From contig NZ_NIPO01000001.1 of assembly GCF_002807015.1 (NCBI RefSeq), forward strand, positions 1,924,417 to 1,988,416: a DNA stretch of 64,000 nucleotides. The letters are read 5' to 3'. Under the pieces are notes generated by a model. It saw only the letters and a list, made by a program, of their open reading frames with translations, was not told the origin of the DNA and did no database searches. Origin of the DNA: Avrilella dinanensis. GTDB lineage: Bacteria; Bacteroidota; Bacteroidia; Flavobacteriales; Flavobacteriaceae. The position numbers and the translations under genes are program-made. Below, one piece after another: positions 48,295 to 56,765 of the stretch. Numbering within the stretch: the first letter of the stretch is position 1; each line of letters starts with the position of its first letter.

Positions 48295-48993
48295 ATGAAA
48301 ATCTACTCGACCAAAGAGAATTTGCAAATTGTTTATGAAGATAATCATATTATTGTAATCAACAAAAGAGTAGGGGATATTGTGCAGGGCGACCAAACGG
48401 GCGACCAACCGCTGAGTGAAGTAGTCAAAGAATATATCAAAGAAAAATACAACAAACCCGGAGAGGTTTTTCTGGGCGTTGTTCATCGTCTGGACAGACC
48501 TACCAGTGGAATTGTTGTATTTGCCAAAACCTCAAAAGCATTGAGCAGACTTGCTCAGGCTTTCAAAGAACGACAAACCGAAAAAACATATTGGGCGATT
48601 GTGAAAAATCTGCCTGAAAAACCGAAAGATACTTTAGTTCATTACCTGAAAAGATTTCCTAAAAAAAATATTTCAAAAGCCTACGACAAAGAAATTCCGG
48701 AAAGCAAAAAAGCGAGTTTGTCATACGAAGTGAAGCAGTCCATGGAGCGTTATCATTTATTGGAAGTGGATTTGCACACCGGCAGACATCATCAGATTCG
48801 GGTACAGCTTTCCGCTATCGGTTGTCCAATCAAAGGCGATTTGAAATACGGTTTTGACCGAAGTAACCCGGACGGCGGTATTCATCTGCATGCGAGAAAA
48901 TTAACACTTATCCACCCCGTTAAAAAAGAAAAAATGACATTTGTAGCACCGACCCCGGAAGATATTTTGTGGAATTTGGTAAATATTAAATAA
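48295..48993 (+). CDS. RluA-family pseudouridine synthase
   Basis: 232-aa enzyme that isomerises uridine in rRNA or tRNA. The catalytic HRLDRPTSGIVVFAKT is intact, and GRHHQIRVQLSAIGCPIKGD is the family's second signature. No S4 domain, so it is a short RluA type. It probably forms an operon with the preceding RluB-like gene. Confidence 0.9.
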   Translation: MKIYSTKENLQIVYEDNHIIVINKRVGDIVQGDQTGDQPLSEVVKEYIKEKYNKPGEVFLGVVHRLDRPTSGIVVFAKTSKALSRLAQAFKERQTEKTYWAIVKNLPEKPKDTLVHYLKRFPKKNISKAYDKEIPESKKASLSYEVKQSMERYHLLEVDLHTGRHHQIRVQLSAIGCPIKGDLKYGFDRSNPDGGIHLHARKLTLIHPVKKEKMTFVAPTPEDILWNLVNIK

Positions 48994-49022
48994 ATTTTAT
49001 AATTTTAGAAAAAATTATAACT

Positions 49023-49880
49023 ATGAAATGGGAAAAAAGAAAAAGTGACAAATTTGAAGACCGACGCGGAATGTCGGGCGGACAAAAAACGTTGTTGGGC
49101 GGAGGTGTAATCGGAATTATTGCTCTTTTGCTGACTATGTTTGGCGGAGAAACGGGGCAGATGATTGGTACGGTATTGCAACAAGTACAGCCTGCTGAAC
49201 AAACCACATCAGGAACACAAACCAGAGAATTATCTGAAGAGGAAAAGACGTTGGGAAATTTTTCTGAGTTTGTTTTTGATATTAATAACGAAACCTGGGA
49301 AGAAATTTTTGCTCAAAATGGAATGAAATATCAGGAGCCGGGAATGGTTTTGTTTGATGACGGCGTGAATACAGCTTGTGGAAATGCGTCATCAGCAGTC
49401 GGACCTTTTTATTGCCCTGCAGACCAAAAAGTGTATATGGATTTACGTTTTTTTGACGAATTACATACCCGTTTTGGTGCCAAAGAAGGCGAATTTGCTA
49501 TTGCTTATGTGATTGCCCACGAAATAGGGCATCATGTACAAAATTTATTGGGTACCAATGAGCAAGTACGGAAAGCTCAACAGCAAACCAGTCAGGTTAA
49601 TGCCAATAAACTTTCGGTAGCACAGGAATTACAAGCCGATTTCTACGCAGGTGTTTGGGCGTCATATAATGAAAAATGGCTCGAGCCGGGCGATATTGAA
49701 GTAGCTATTAGTGCGGCATCGGCAGTTGGCGATGATTCAATTCAAAAACGTGTTCAGGGCGAAGTTAATCCCGATAGTTTCACACACGGAACTTCTAAGC
49801 AAAGAGTGGAATGGTTCATGAAAGGCTATCAAACCAGAGACATCAAACAAGGAGATACTTTTAGTGCTTTGTTGAGATAA
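49023..49880 (+). CDS. YpfJ-type neutral zinc metallopeptidase
   Basis: 285-aa membrane-anchored protein of Pfam family Zn_peptidase (PF04228). One membrane helix (about 24-42) is followed by a periplasmic domain with the zinc motif H166-E167-x2-H170 (AHEIGHHVQN). CGNASSAVGPFYCPAD is a family hallmark. Substrates are unknown. It is convergent with queA, sharing a bidirectional terminator. Confidence 0.9.
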   Translation: MKWEKRKSDKFEDRRGMSGGQKTLLGGGVIGIIALLLTMFGGETGQMIGTVLQQVQPAEQTTSGTQTRELSEEEKTLGNFSEFVFDINNETWEEIFAQNGMKYQEPGMVLFDDGVNTACGNASSAVGPFYCPADQKVYMDLRFFDELHTRFGAKEGEFAIAYVIAHEIGHHVQNLLGTNEQVRKAQQQTSQVNANKLSVAQELQADFYAGVWASYNEKWLEPGDIEVAISAASAVGDDSIQKRVQGEVNPDSFTHGTSKQRVEWFMKGYQTRDIKQGDTFSALLR

Positions 49881-49899
49881 GATTAGCTATCAGTTTAAA

Positions 49900-49975
49900 C
49901 GTCATTCCGACACCTTGACAAACTCAATACAGGTTATTAAAGGAGGAATACTAGAGATTCTTCGTTTAGAATAGC
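49900..49975 (+). repeat. degenerate 'GTCATTCCG' repeat
   Basis: Begins CGTCATTCCGACACC and later has GGAATACTAGAGATTCTTCG; resembles the intergenic repeats at 25593, 34217 and 51226 but is weaker. Confidence 0.4.
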
Positions 49976-49986
49976 ACCATAAAAAA

Positions 49987-50019
49987 CCTCCCGAATTATA
50001 GAAAATTCGGGAGGTTTTT
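49987..50019. terminator. bidirectional terminator between zinc peptidase and queA
   Basis: CCTCCCGAATT (49987-49997) and AATTCGGGAGG (50004-50014) form an 11-bp stem, flanked by AAAAAA on the left and TTTTT on the right. Confidence 0.9.
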
Positions 50020-50037
50020 GTTTTTAAGCCACGAGAA

Positions 50038-51087
50038 TTACAAGATCAACATGGCATCTCCGTAGGAGTAAAATTTATATTTTTCTTTGACGGCTTCAGC
50101 ATAGGCTTTTTTCATTAAATCGTGTCCGCAGAAAGCAGAAATCATCATAAGCAAAGTTGATTTCGGCATGTGGAAATTTGTAATCATAGAATCGGCAATA
50201 CTGAAATCGTATGGCGGGAAGATAAATTTGTTTGTCCAACCCTCAAACGGATTAAGGGTTCTATTAGTGGAAACTGAACTTTCTACCGCACGCATCGAAG
50301 TTGTACCCACGCAACAAACTTTTTTGCCGTCAGCTTTGGCTTTGTTAACGATGTCGCAGGCTTCTTGTGTGATAATTAACTCTTCAGAGTCCATTTTGTG
50401 CTTAGACAAATCTTCCACTTCCACCGGATTGAATGTTCCCAGACCGATGTGTAAGGTAACGTTAGCGAAATTTAGTCCTTTTATTTCCAGTCTTTTCAAT
50501 AAGTGTTTGGAAAAATGTAACCCGGCAGTTGGTGCTGCAACGGCTCCTTCTTCAGTAGCGTAAATGGTTTGGTAGCGTTCTTCATCTTCAGGAACAACAG
50601 CTCTTCTGATATATTTCGGAATTGGTGTTTCGCCCAACTCTTTAAGTTTCTTTCTGAACTCGTCATAAGTTCCATCATACAGGAAACGCAATGTGCGTCC
50701 GCGTGAAGTCGTGTTGTCGATAACCTCGGCAACCAAAGATTCGTCTTCGCCAAAATATAATTTGTTTCCTATTCTGATTTTTCGGGCAGGGTCAACTAAA
50801 ACGTCCCACAAACGCTGTTCTTCATTCAATTCTCTCAACAGGAAAACCTCGATGCGTGCACCGGTTTTTTCTTTATTTCCGTATAAGCGTGCAGGGAAAA
50901 CTTTGGTGTTGTTCAAAATCATAACGTCGCCTTCGTCAAAGTATTCGATAACGTCTTTGAACAATCTGTGTTCGATTTCCCCGGTATCGCGATGCACCAC
51001 CATTAGTCGGGCTTCGTCCCGGTTTTCTGACGGAAATTCCGCCAATAATTCCTCCGGTAAATCAAACTTGAAATGTGATAATTTCAT
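50038..51087 (-). CDS. queA: tRNA preQ1(34) S-adenosylmethionine ribosyltransferase-isomerase
   Basis: 349-aa enzyme of queuosine synthesis: it transfers the ribosyl part of SAM to preQ1 in the tRNA wobble position. The N-terminal [36 protein letters not shown] and [12 protein letters not shown] are diagnostic. Start at 51087 gives the usual [11 protein letters not shown]. Other queuosine genes are not in the window. Confidence 0.96.
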   Translation of the reverse strand: MKLSHFKFDLPEELLAEFPSENRDEARLMVVHRDTGEIEHRLFKDVIEYFDEGDVMILNNTKVFPARLYGNKEKTGARIEVFLLRELNEEQRLWDVLVDPARKIRIGNKLYFGEDESLVAEVIDNTTSRGRTLRFLYDGTYDEFRKKLKELGETPIPKYIRRAVVPEDEERYQTIYATEEGAVAAPTAGLHFSKHLLKRLEIKGLNFANVTLHIGLGTFNPVEVEDLSKHKMDSEELIITQEACDIVNKAKADGKKVCCVGTTSMRAVESSVSTNRTLNPFEGWTNKFIFPPYDFSIADSMITNFHMPKSTLLMMISAFCGHDLMKKAYAEAVKEKYKFYSYGDAMLIL

Positions 51088-51130
51088 TGATAAATATGAT
51101 TAGTTAAACTTCATTCGGTCAATAAGTTTG

Positions 51131-51138
51131 CAAATATA
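51131..51138 (-). promoter_or_regulatory. -7 element of queA
   Basis: Minus strand TATATTTG 43 bp before the queA ATG. Confidence 0.45.
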
Positions 51139-51225
51139 CGACTTGGAGATAGGCGTTGTCAAGTAGATTGAGGTTTATTTTTCATTTTAGTATTTTTGGG
51201 TATATTTGTTTTAACTAAATAATTC

Positions 51226-51264
51226 GTGCTGTAAGCATCTTTTTTAGATTCCTACGGAATGACA
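51226..51264 (-). repeat. dispersed repeat 'GTCATTCCG', copy 2
   Basis: On the minus strand TGTCATTCCGTAGGAATCT, then AAGATGCTTACAGCA. It matches the copy at 25593-25636 almost base for base apart from a 4-5 nt spacer. Located between queA and aroA. Confidence 0.75.
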
Positions 51265-51281
51265 AATGTTACGGTTAAGAC

Positions 51282-52526
51282 TTACAAAATTTTAAACTTC
51301 TCTCCATAATGTAAACCAATCACTTTCAGGTCTTTCCAAAAACAGGGATAGGATTTGGAAACGACCTCGGCATTTTTAATCCGCAGCTTTTGCCTGAAAG
51401 CTAATGGAGCGAATGCCATTGCCATACGGTGGTCTTGATAGGTTTCTATTTCAATAACAGAATCTGTAAAAACAACCTTGTTTTTCAGCTCAATCGAATC
51501 ATCGGTAATTGCCACCTTCGCTCCGAACTTTTCCAATTCATTTTTCAATGCTTGCAAACGGTCGGTTTCCTTGATTTTTAAGGTGTGTAATCCTGTTAAC
51601 GTACAGGTTATTCCCAATCCCAAACAAGTAACAATCAATGTTTGTGCGATGTCGGGCGTGTTGTTTAGTTGATAATTGATAGTTGATAGTTGACAGTTGA
51701 CAGTTTTTTCTAAAATGATTTCAGTATTTTGAAAAGTAGTCCGAACACCAAAATCCTTATAAATTTCCGCCAAAATAGCATCGCCCTGCAAACTGTCGGG
51801 TTTGAAACAGCTCAAAGAAATTCGTGAACCGATTGGTGCTAAAGCGATGATACTGTAAAAATATGAAGCTGAACTCCAGTCAGACTCAACAGTAAAAAGG
51901 TTGTTTTTCAGTTGATGTGCAGGAAGTATTTTTATTCGGTTTTCGTTAAAATCAGCATCGACTCCCAAAGTGTTCAGCATCTGCAAAGTCATTCGAATAT
52001 ACGGGGCAGAAGTTGTATTTCCTTTTAGGTTGATTTTCAGTCCGTTGGGTAATGACGAAGCGATGAGCATCAGTGACGAAATATACTGGCTGCTAACATT
52101 TGTCTCTATTTCCACAATATTTTTATGAATCGTTTTTCCTTTGATACGAATCGGTGGAAAACCTTCTTTTTCCAGATAAGTGATATCGGCGTCTAATTGT
52201 TTGAGAGCATCAACCAGAATCTGAATCGGGCGTTCTTTCATACGCGAAGAACCCGTGAGAACAATATCAGCATCGGGTTGAATGGCAAAATATGAAGTCA
52301 GAAAACGCATGGCTGTACCGGCGTGATGCACGTCAATTTCCTTTGCTTTTTTTGAAGACAACGCTTTTTTCATCACTTCAGAATCATCAGAATCCGAAAC
52401 ATTTTCTATCTGCAAATCGGGATACAACGCCTGAAGCACCAACAAACGATTAGTTTCAGATTTAGAACCTGAAATCGTTAAATGTTGATTGGTAATAAAG
52501 TTTTTTGAATCGAGGGTTATGTCCAT
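51282..52526 (-). CDS. aroA: 3-phosphoshikimate 1-carboxyvinyltransferase (EPSP synthase)
   Basis: 414-aa shikimate-pathway enzyme. SGSKSETNRLLVLQAL near the N-terminus, HAGTAMRF, and the C-terminal LKIKETDRLQALKNELEKFGA and YQDHRMAMAFAPLA are canonical. Shorter at several loops than E. coli AroA. About residue 280 a five-unit 7-bp tandem repeat in the DNA encodes VNCQLSTINYQLNN just before the conserved TPDIAQT; a change of one unit would shift the frame. Confidence 0.94.
   Translation of the reverse strand: MDITLDSKNFITNQHLTISGSKSETNRLLVLQALYPDLQIENVSDSDDSEVMKKALSSKKAKEIDVHHAGTAMRFLTSYFAIQPDADIVLTGSSRMKERPIQILVDALKQLDADITYLEKEGFPPIRIKGKTIHKNIVEIETNVSSQYISSLMLIASSLPNGLKINLKGNTTSAPYIRMTLQMLNTLGVDADFNENRIKILPAHQLKNNLFTVESDWSSASYFYSIIALAPIGSRISLSCFKPDSLQGDAILAEIYKDFGVRTTFQNTEIILEKTVNCQLSTINYQLNNTPDIAQTLIVTCLGLGITCTLTGLHTLKIKETDRLQALKNELEKFGAKVAITDDSIELKNKVVFTDSVIEIETYQDHRMAMAFAPLAFRQKLRIKNAEVVSKSYPCFWKDLKVIGLHYGEKFKIL
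51668..51702 (-). repeat. 7-bp tandem repeat inside aroA
   Basis: Five units of (g/a)ttga(t/c)a in a row on the plus strand. The unit length is not a multiple of three, so slippage by one unit would frameshift aroA. Confidence 0.85.
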
Positions 52527-52735
52527 ATTAGTTGAAAAGTTGCAGGTTAGAAAGTTGAAAGTTCTGGATAATTATCAGAATATTTTAGGCTATTGGCTAT
52601 TGCCTTTTGACTAATCAACTTACTTCTATCTCAATATTAGTTGAAAAGTTGCAGGTTAGAAAGTTGAAAGTTCTGGATAATTATCAGAATAATTTAGGCT
52701 TTTGGCTATTGCCTTTTAGCTAATCAACTTACTTC
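52525..52735. repeat. 109-bp tandem duplication between aroA and the MazG-like gene
   Basis: Two copies, 52525-52633 and 52634-52735, period 109 bp, with a few mismatches (about 95 % identical by eye). Each begins ATATTAGTTGAAAAGTTGCAG. The first copy starts within the last bases of the aroA start region, and the second ends over the stop codon of the MazG-like gene (52729-52731). Confidence 0.88.
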
Positions 52736-53055
52736 AATTTCTCATTATTATGATGACGGTCGTGGTCGCGTTGGGTTTTTAAGTCCATTTTTTTATCAAA
52801 GGCTTGCTGTAAATCCACTCCCGTTTGGTTGGCGAGACACAAAACCACAAAAACCACGTCTGCCAGTTCTTCCCCAAGGTCTTTGTTTTTGTCGCTTTCT
52901 TTTTCGGATTGTTCGCCATATCTGCGAGCGATAATTCTTGCTACTTCGCCTACTTCTTCGGTAAGTTGAGCCATATTGGTGAGTTCGTTAAAGTAACGGA
53001 CACCGTGTTCTTTTATCCAGTTATCAACAGCTAACTGTGCATTTTTTATATCCAT
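52729..53055 (-). CDS. MazG-like nucleotide pyrophosphohydrolase
   Basis: 108-aa all-alpha NTP pyrophosphatase. The magnesium-binding residues are visible as EE33-34/E37 (TEEVGEVA) and E63/D66 (GEELADVV). It may clear non-canonical or excess nucleotides. The His-rich C-terminal tail (RDHDRHHNN) may bind metal. It is the last gene of a compact minus-strand series running from the DAHP synthase gene. Confidence 0.88.
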   Translation of the reverse strand: MDIKNAQLAVDNWIKEHGVRYFNELTNMAQLTEEVGEVARIIARRYGEQSEKESDKNKDLGEELADVVFVVLCLANQTGVDLQQAFDKKMDLKTQRDHDRHHNNEKLK

Positions 53056-53057
53056 AA

Positions 53058-53234
53058 TTATTTTTTTCGTTCTCTCATTTTTTTAAATACAAATACATCG
53101 GCAATTCCCATAACTATGGCAAAAGAGATAGTCATAATCCAGTCAATTTTTCCATAAAACATATAGGTAATCGCCATCATAGATATGCCTAATACGATAA
53201 AAGCTGCGATGAAATGGGAAATTTTATCTTTCAT
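53058..53234 (-). CDS. small two-helix membrane protein
   Basis: 58-aa protein with two hydrophobic helices (about 5-25 and 29-48) and a basic end (MRERKK). ATG at 53234 (MKDKISHFIAAF) overlaps the upstream small gene by 11 bp; the longer start at 53267 would overlap it much more. No family recognised. Confidence 0.6.
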   Translation of the reverse strand: MKDKISHFIAAFIVLGISMMAITYMFYGKIDWIMTISFAIVMGIADVFVFKKMRERKK

Positions 53235-53421
53235 GGTTTTTCTTTTTATATAAAATAAATTTATCAAGTAAAAACATCATAAGCATAAAGATAACAAATT
53301 TTGCGATTAAATTAACCACGCATGTGTTGTCGCCGCTCCACGCACACAAAATTTCGTCATAACTGAGCAAAAGCGTGATTATCACATAAACAATGATGTA
53401 TATTGTAAGTTTTTTGAGCAT
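53224..53421 (-). CDS. small membrane protein
   Basis: 65-aa protein with two hydrophobic segments (about 5-21 and 37-57), a central CAWSGDNTC that could form a disulfide, and a lysine-rich end. Its ATG shares a base with the dtd stop codon (53421). Not recognised. Confidence 0.6.
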   Translation of the reverse strand: MLKKLTIYIIVYVIITLLLSYDEILCAWSGDNTCVVNLIAKFVIFMLMMFLLDKFILYKKKNHER

Positions 53422-53873
53422 TATTCCTTATTTTTCGTATCTATCAAAATTGTAACAGGACCATCGTTGAGCAAAGCCACTTTCATATCCGCACCAAATT
53501 CGCCGGTTTGAATGCTTTTTCCTGATTCTGTTTCTAATAACTGAACAAATTTTTCATAAATCGGAATAGCCGTTCTAGGTTTTGCCGCCCGGATATACGA
53601 TGGACGGTTACCTTTTTTGGTCGATGCATGCAAAGTAAACTGGCTGACGACTAACATATCGCCATTCACGTCTTTGACCGAGCAATTCATCACGTTATTT
53701 TCATCGTTGAAAATCCGCAGGCTTACAATTTTTTTACACAACCAGCTGATGTCTTCCTCAGTATCGTCGTTTTCTATTCCCAATAGTATCAGCAGCCCTT
53801 GTGAAATTTCAGATTTTTTCATTCCGTCAATGGTTACCGATGCCGATGTTACTCTTTGAATTACTACTCTCAT
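53421..53873 (-). CDS. dtd: D-aminoacyl-tRNA deacylase
   Basis: 150-aa proofreading enzyme that removes D-amino acids and glycine from tRNA. The SQFTL motif (77-81) and the C-terminal GPVT (DGPVTILIDT), which carries the chiral-selective cis-Pro, are intact. 6 bp after rsgA in the same direction. Confidence 0.95.
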   Translation of the reverse strand: MRVVIQRVTSASVTIDGMKKSEISQGLLILLGIENDDTEEDISWLCKKIVSLRIFNDENNVMNCSVKDVNGDMLVVSQFTLHASTKKGNRPSYIRAAKPRTAIPIYEKFVQLLETESGKSIQTGEFGADMKVALLNDGPVTILIDTKNKE

Positions 53874-53879
53874 ATCCGG

Positions 53880-54839
53880 CTATTTTCGTTCATTGGCATA
53901 AATGTCGGTTCGGTAATTATCGTCGTCGCCTTCGAGAATTTGCAGATAACTGTGGTATCTCGACCAGAAAACCTCATCATTGTCTAAGGCTTCTTTCACG
54001 GCACAACCAGGTTCTTCCTTGTGAATGCAATTATTGAACCGGCATTGTTCTTTTAACGAAAAAAACTCCGGAAAATAATCGCCGATTTCCTCTTTTTCCA
54101 TATCTACAATTCCGAATCCGCGAATACCGGGCGTGTCGATGATTTTTGCTCCGAAATCCAAATCATACATTTCTGCAAACGTTGTCGTGTGCTGACCTTG
54201 CTGATGTCCTTCGGATATTTCTTTGGTTTTGATGTCCAATCCCGGTTGCAAAGCATTGATTAAAGTTGATTTCCCCACACCGGAATGTCCGGTAAACATC
54301 GCTGTTTTATCTTTCATCATGGTTTTGAGTTCTTCCAAACCAATTTGTTCCGTGGCAGATACTTTCAAACAAGGATACCCGACGGATTGGTATACGTGTT
54401 GCAAAAACAACTGTTCGTCTTGTGTATCTTCCGAAAGTGAATCTATTTTGTTGAAAATCAATACGGCCGGAATGTCATAGGCTTCTGCCGTAACTAAAAT
54501 CCGGTCGATGAAAGTAGTAGTTGTAACCGGATTATTGATAGTAACCAGCACGAAAAGCACGTCAATGTTTGAAGCAATAATATGCGTTTGCTTAGATAAA
54601 TTCACAGATTTCCGAATCAGGTAATTCTTTCTGACTAAGATATTTGTTATCCTTCCGACGGTTTCGTCACCTGTTTCTTCTATATCAAATTCAACACAAT
54701 CGCCCACAGCCACCGGGTTGGTGCTTTTGATGCCTTTGATGCGGAATTTTCCCTTAATCCGACACTGATAAAACTGATTATCTTCAGTTTTCACTGTGTA
54801 CCAGCTTCCTGTAGATTTGTAAACAATGCCTTTGTTCAT
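53880..54839 (-). CDS. rsgA: ribosome small-subunit biogenesis GTPase RsgA
   Basis: 319-aa circularly permuted GTPase. An OB fold comes first, then G4 NKID (130-133) before G1 GHSGVGKS (184-191), and a C-terminal zinc site CRFNNCIHKEEPGC. It promotes late maturation of the 30S subunit. It overlaps the DAHP synthase gene by 4 bp. Confidence 0.95.
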   Translation of the reverse strand: MNKGIVYKSTGSWYTVKTEDNQFYQCRIKGKFRIKGIKSTNPVAVGDCVEFDIEETGDETVGRITNILVRKNYLIRKSVNLSKQTHIIASNIDVLFVLVTINNPVTTTTFIDRILVTAEAYDIPAVLIFNKIDSLSEDTQDEQLFLQHVYQSVGYPCLKVSATEQIGLEELKTMMKDKTAMFTGHSGVGKSTLINALQPGLDIKTKEISEGHQQGQHTTTFAEMYDLDFGAKIIDTPGIRGFGIVDMEKEEIGDYFPEFFSLKEQCRFNNCIHKEEPGCAVKEALDNDEVFWSRYHSYLQILEGDDDNYRTDIYANERK

Positions 54840-55915
54840 ACTTTTTTCTCTTGATGCTCAATGCTTTCCTGATGAATTGCTCTGAAAAGTGTGGTCATAA
54901 AATTGCTTGTCAATCCTTTTCGTGAACCTTCTCGGATATATTTTTGTAACACATCCTGCCATCTGTCTGATTGTAAAATAGCTACATTATGTTTTGATTT
55001 CAGCTTGCCGATTTGTTCGGCTATTTGCATACGTTCGCCCAAAATATCTAAAATTTTCATATCCAATTCATCAATTTGGATTCGCAGATTATTCAGCTCA
55101 ATATGGTATTCTTCCGATTGTGCTTCCGGTTTGCGTAACTGAAGCTGGTTCAATATATCGTTGAGTGTTTCCGGTGTGATTTGTTGCTTAGCATCGCTCC
55201 ATGCTTCGTCTGGACAATTGTGCGTTTCAATCATCAGTCCGTCGTAGTTGAGGTTGAGTGCCTGTTGAGCAACATCAGCCACCATTTCCCGTTGTCCGGT
55301 AATGTGCGATGGGTCGCATATCAAAGGTAAATCCGGAAATCGGGCTTGTAATTCAATCGGAATTTGCCATTCGGGCAAATTGCGGTATTTGGTTTTCTGA
55401 TAGGTAGAAAAACCTCTGTGGATAACGCCCAGATTTTTTATTCCGGCATTGTAAAGCCTTTCTAATCCGCCCAGCCACAAAGATAAATCGGGATTAACCG
55501 GATTTTTCAGTAAAACTATTTTGTCTGTACCATGAAGTGCTTCAGCGATTTCCTGCACAGCAAACGGGTTTACGGTAGTTCTTGCCCCAATCCAAAAAAC
55601 ATCGATTCCATATTCCTGAGCCAGCAAAACGTGCTGTTTGTTAGCTACTTCAGTAGCCACCAGCATACCGGTTTCCTGCTTGACTTTCTGCAACCATTTC
55701 AGTCCGATTTCCCCTACACCTTCAAAACCTCCGGGGCGGGTTCGCGGTTTCCATATTCCCGCTCTGAAAATATGAACTTTATCATTTTTTCTCAGGCTTG
55801 TGGCAATATCCATCAACTGTTGTTCGGTTTCGGCACTACAAGGTCCGGCAATAACTAATGGTTTTTGCTGTGTAAGTTTTTCATACCAATCTCTTAATCG
55901 AGGACTGTTTTCCAT
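54836..55915 (-). CDS. DAHP synthase fused to chorismate mutase
   Basis: 359-aa bifunctional enzyme. Residues about 1-255 are a KDOPS-like (type I-beta) 3-deoxy-7-phosphoheptulonate synthase: AGPCSAET, RAGIWKPRTRPGGFEG, GARTTVNPFAVQEI and CDPSHITGQ. Residues about 265-355 are an AroQ-type chorismate mutase (IDELDMKILDILGERM). The mutase domain probably also lets prephenate or chorismate inhibit the first step of the aromatic pathway. aroA lies 2.3 kb downstream. Confidence 0.93.
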   Translation of the reverse strand: MENSPRLRDWYEKLTQQKPLVIAGPCSAETEQQLMDIATSLRKNDKVHIFRAGIWKPRTRPGGFEGVGEIGLKWLQKVKQETGMLVATEVANKQHVLLAQEYGIDVFWIGARTTVNPFAVQEIAEALHGTDKIVLLKNPVNPDLSLWLGGLERLYNAGIKNLGVIHRGFSTYQKTKYRNLPEWQIPIELQARFPDLPLICDPSHITGQREMVADVAQQALNLNYDGLMIETHNCPDEAWSDAKQQITPETLNDILNQLQLRKPEAQSEEYHIELNNLRIQIDELDMKILDILGERMQIAEQIGKLKSKHNVAILQSDRWQDVLQKYIREGSRKGLTSNFMTTLFRAIHQESIEHQEKKV

Positions 55916-56003
55916 ATTTAAATGTATTCAAAAGGCATTACAAAGTAACAACTTTTATGCTGAATATTCATACGGAATATAGATTGTTCGTGGAATCGGA
56001 AGG

Positions 56004-56765
56004 CTAAAATTTCTCAAAAACACCCAAGCCAAACAAAGCAAAATCATATTTTACCGGGTCGATGGGGTCTAACTCTCTTAAATTGGCGTCTAATTCCTGC
56101 AAAGCTTTGGCATCGTTTTGCTTTCGAGTAAGCAATCCCAGTTTTCGGGCAACATTGCCGGAATGTACGTCCAACGGGCAGGATAATTCAGCCGGCGAAA
56201 TGGATTTCCAGATACCAAAATCCACGCCTTTGTCGTCATTGCGGCACAGCCATCTCAGGTACATATTCAACCTTTTGGAAGAAGAACCTTTTAATGGGTC
56301 TGAGATGTGTTTGGTCGTCCGGCTCGGATGGTCAATCTCAAAAAATATCTTTTTGAAATCAGAAATTCTGTGCTGTAAATTAATATGGCTGTTGCTGGAA
56401 AATACTTTTTCCAAACCTCCGTGGCGTGTATAAATATTCCGCAACGATTGGATAAAATACCGGAAATCTTCCGAATTAAAGGTTCTGTGAACAATGTTAT
56501 CGATACGGTTTATTTGCTCATCGGTGGCACTCATCACAAAATCATACGGGTTGTTTCCCAGGGCGTTCATCATTTTATTAGCACTGTTGATAATCATTTT
56601 GCGGTTTCCCCACGCAATAGTTGCCGCCAGAAAACCACTGATTTCAATATCTTCTTTAGTTGTAAACCGATGCGGAATCTGAATCGGGTCGCTCTCAATA
56701 AAATCGGGTCGATTGTGTAATTCTGCTTTGGCATCAAGAAATTCTTTTAATTCCGCTTGTTTCAT
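56004..56765 (-). CDS. TIGR02757 family protein
   Basis: 253-aa protein of the TIGR02757 (DUF2400) family, found mainly in Bacteroidetes and spirochetes. It is all-helical, with FLAATIAWGNRKMIINSA, LNMYLRWLCRNDDKGVDFGIW and PLDVHSGNVARKLGLL, somewhat like a helix-hairpin-helix DNA glycosylase fold without a clear catalytic Lys/Asp pair. Function unknown. I choose the ATG at 56765, which overlaps the glycosyltransferase stop as ATGA. Confidence 0.85.
   Translation of the reverse strand: MKQAELKEFLDAKAELHNRPDFIESDPIQIPHRFTTKEDIEISGFLAATIAWGNRKMIINSANKMMNALGNNPYDFVMSATDEQINRIDNIVHRTFNSEDFRYFIQSLRNIYTRHGGLEKVFSSNSHINLQHRISDFKKIFFEIDHPSRTTKHISDPLKGSSSKRLNMYLRWLCRNDDKGVDFGIWKSISPAELSCPLDVHSGNVARKLGLLTRKQNDAKALQELDANLRELDPIDPVKYDFALFGLGVFEKF

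Noticed and set aside
52525..52735. CRISPR-like direct repeats
   Set aside because: Only two units, 109 bp each, without spacers: a plain tandem duplication.
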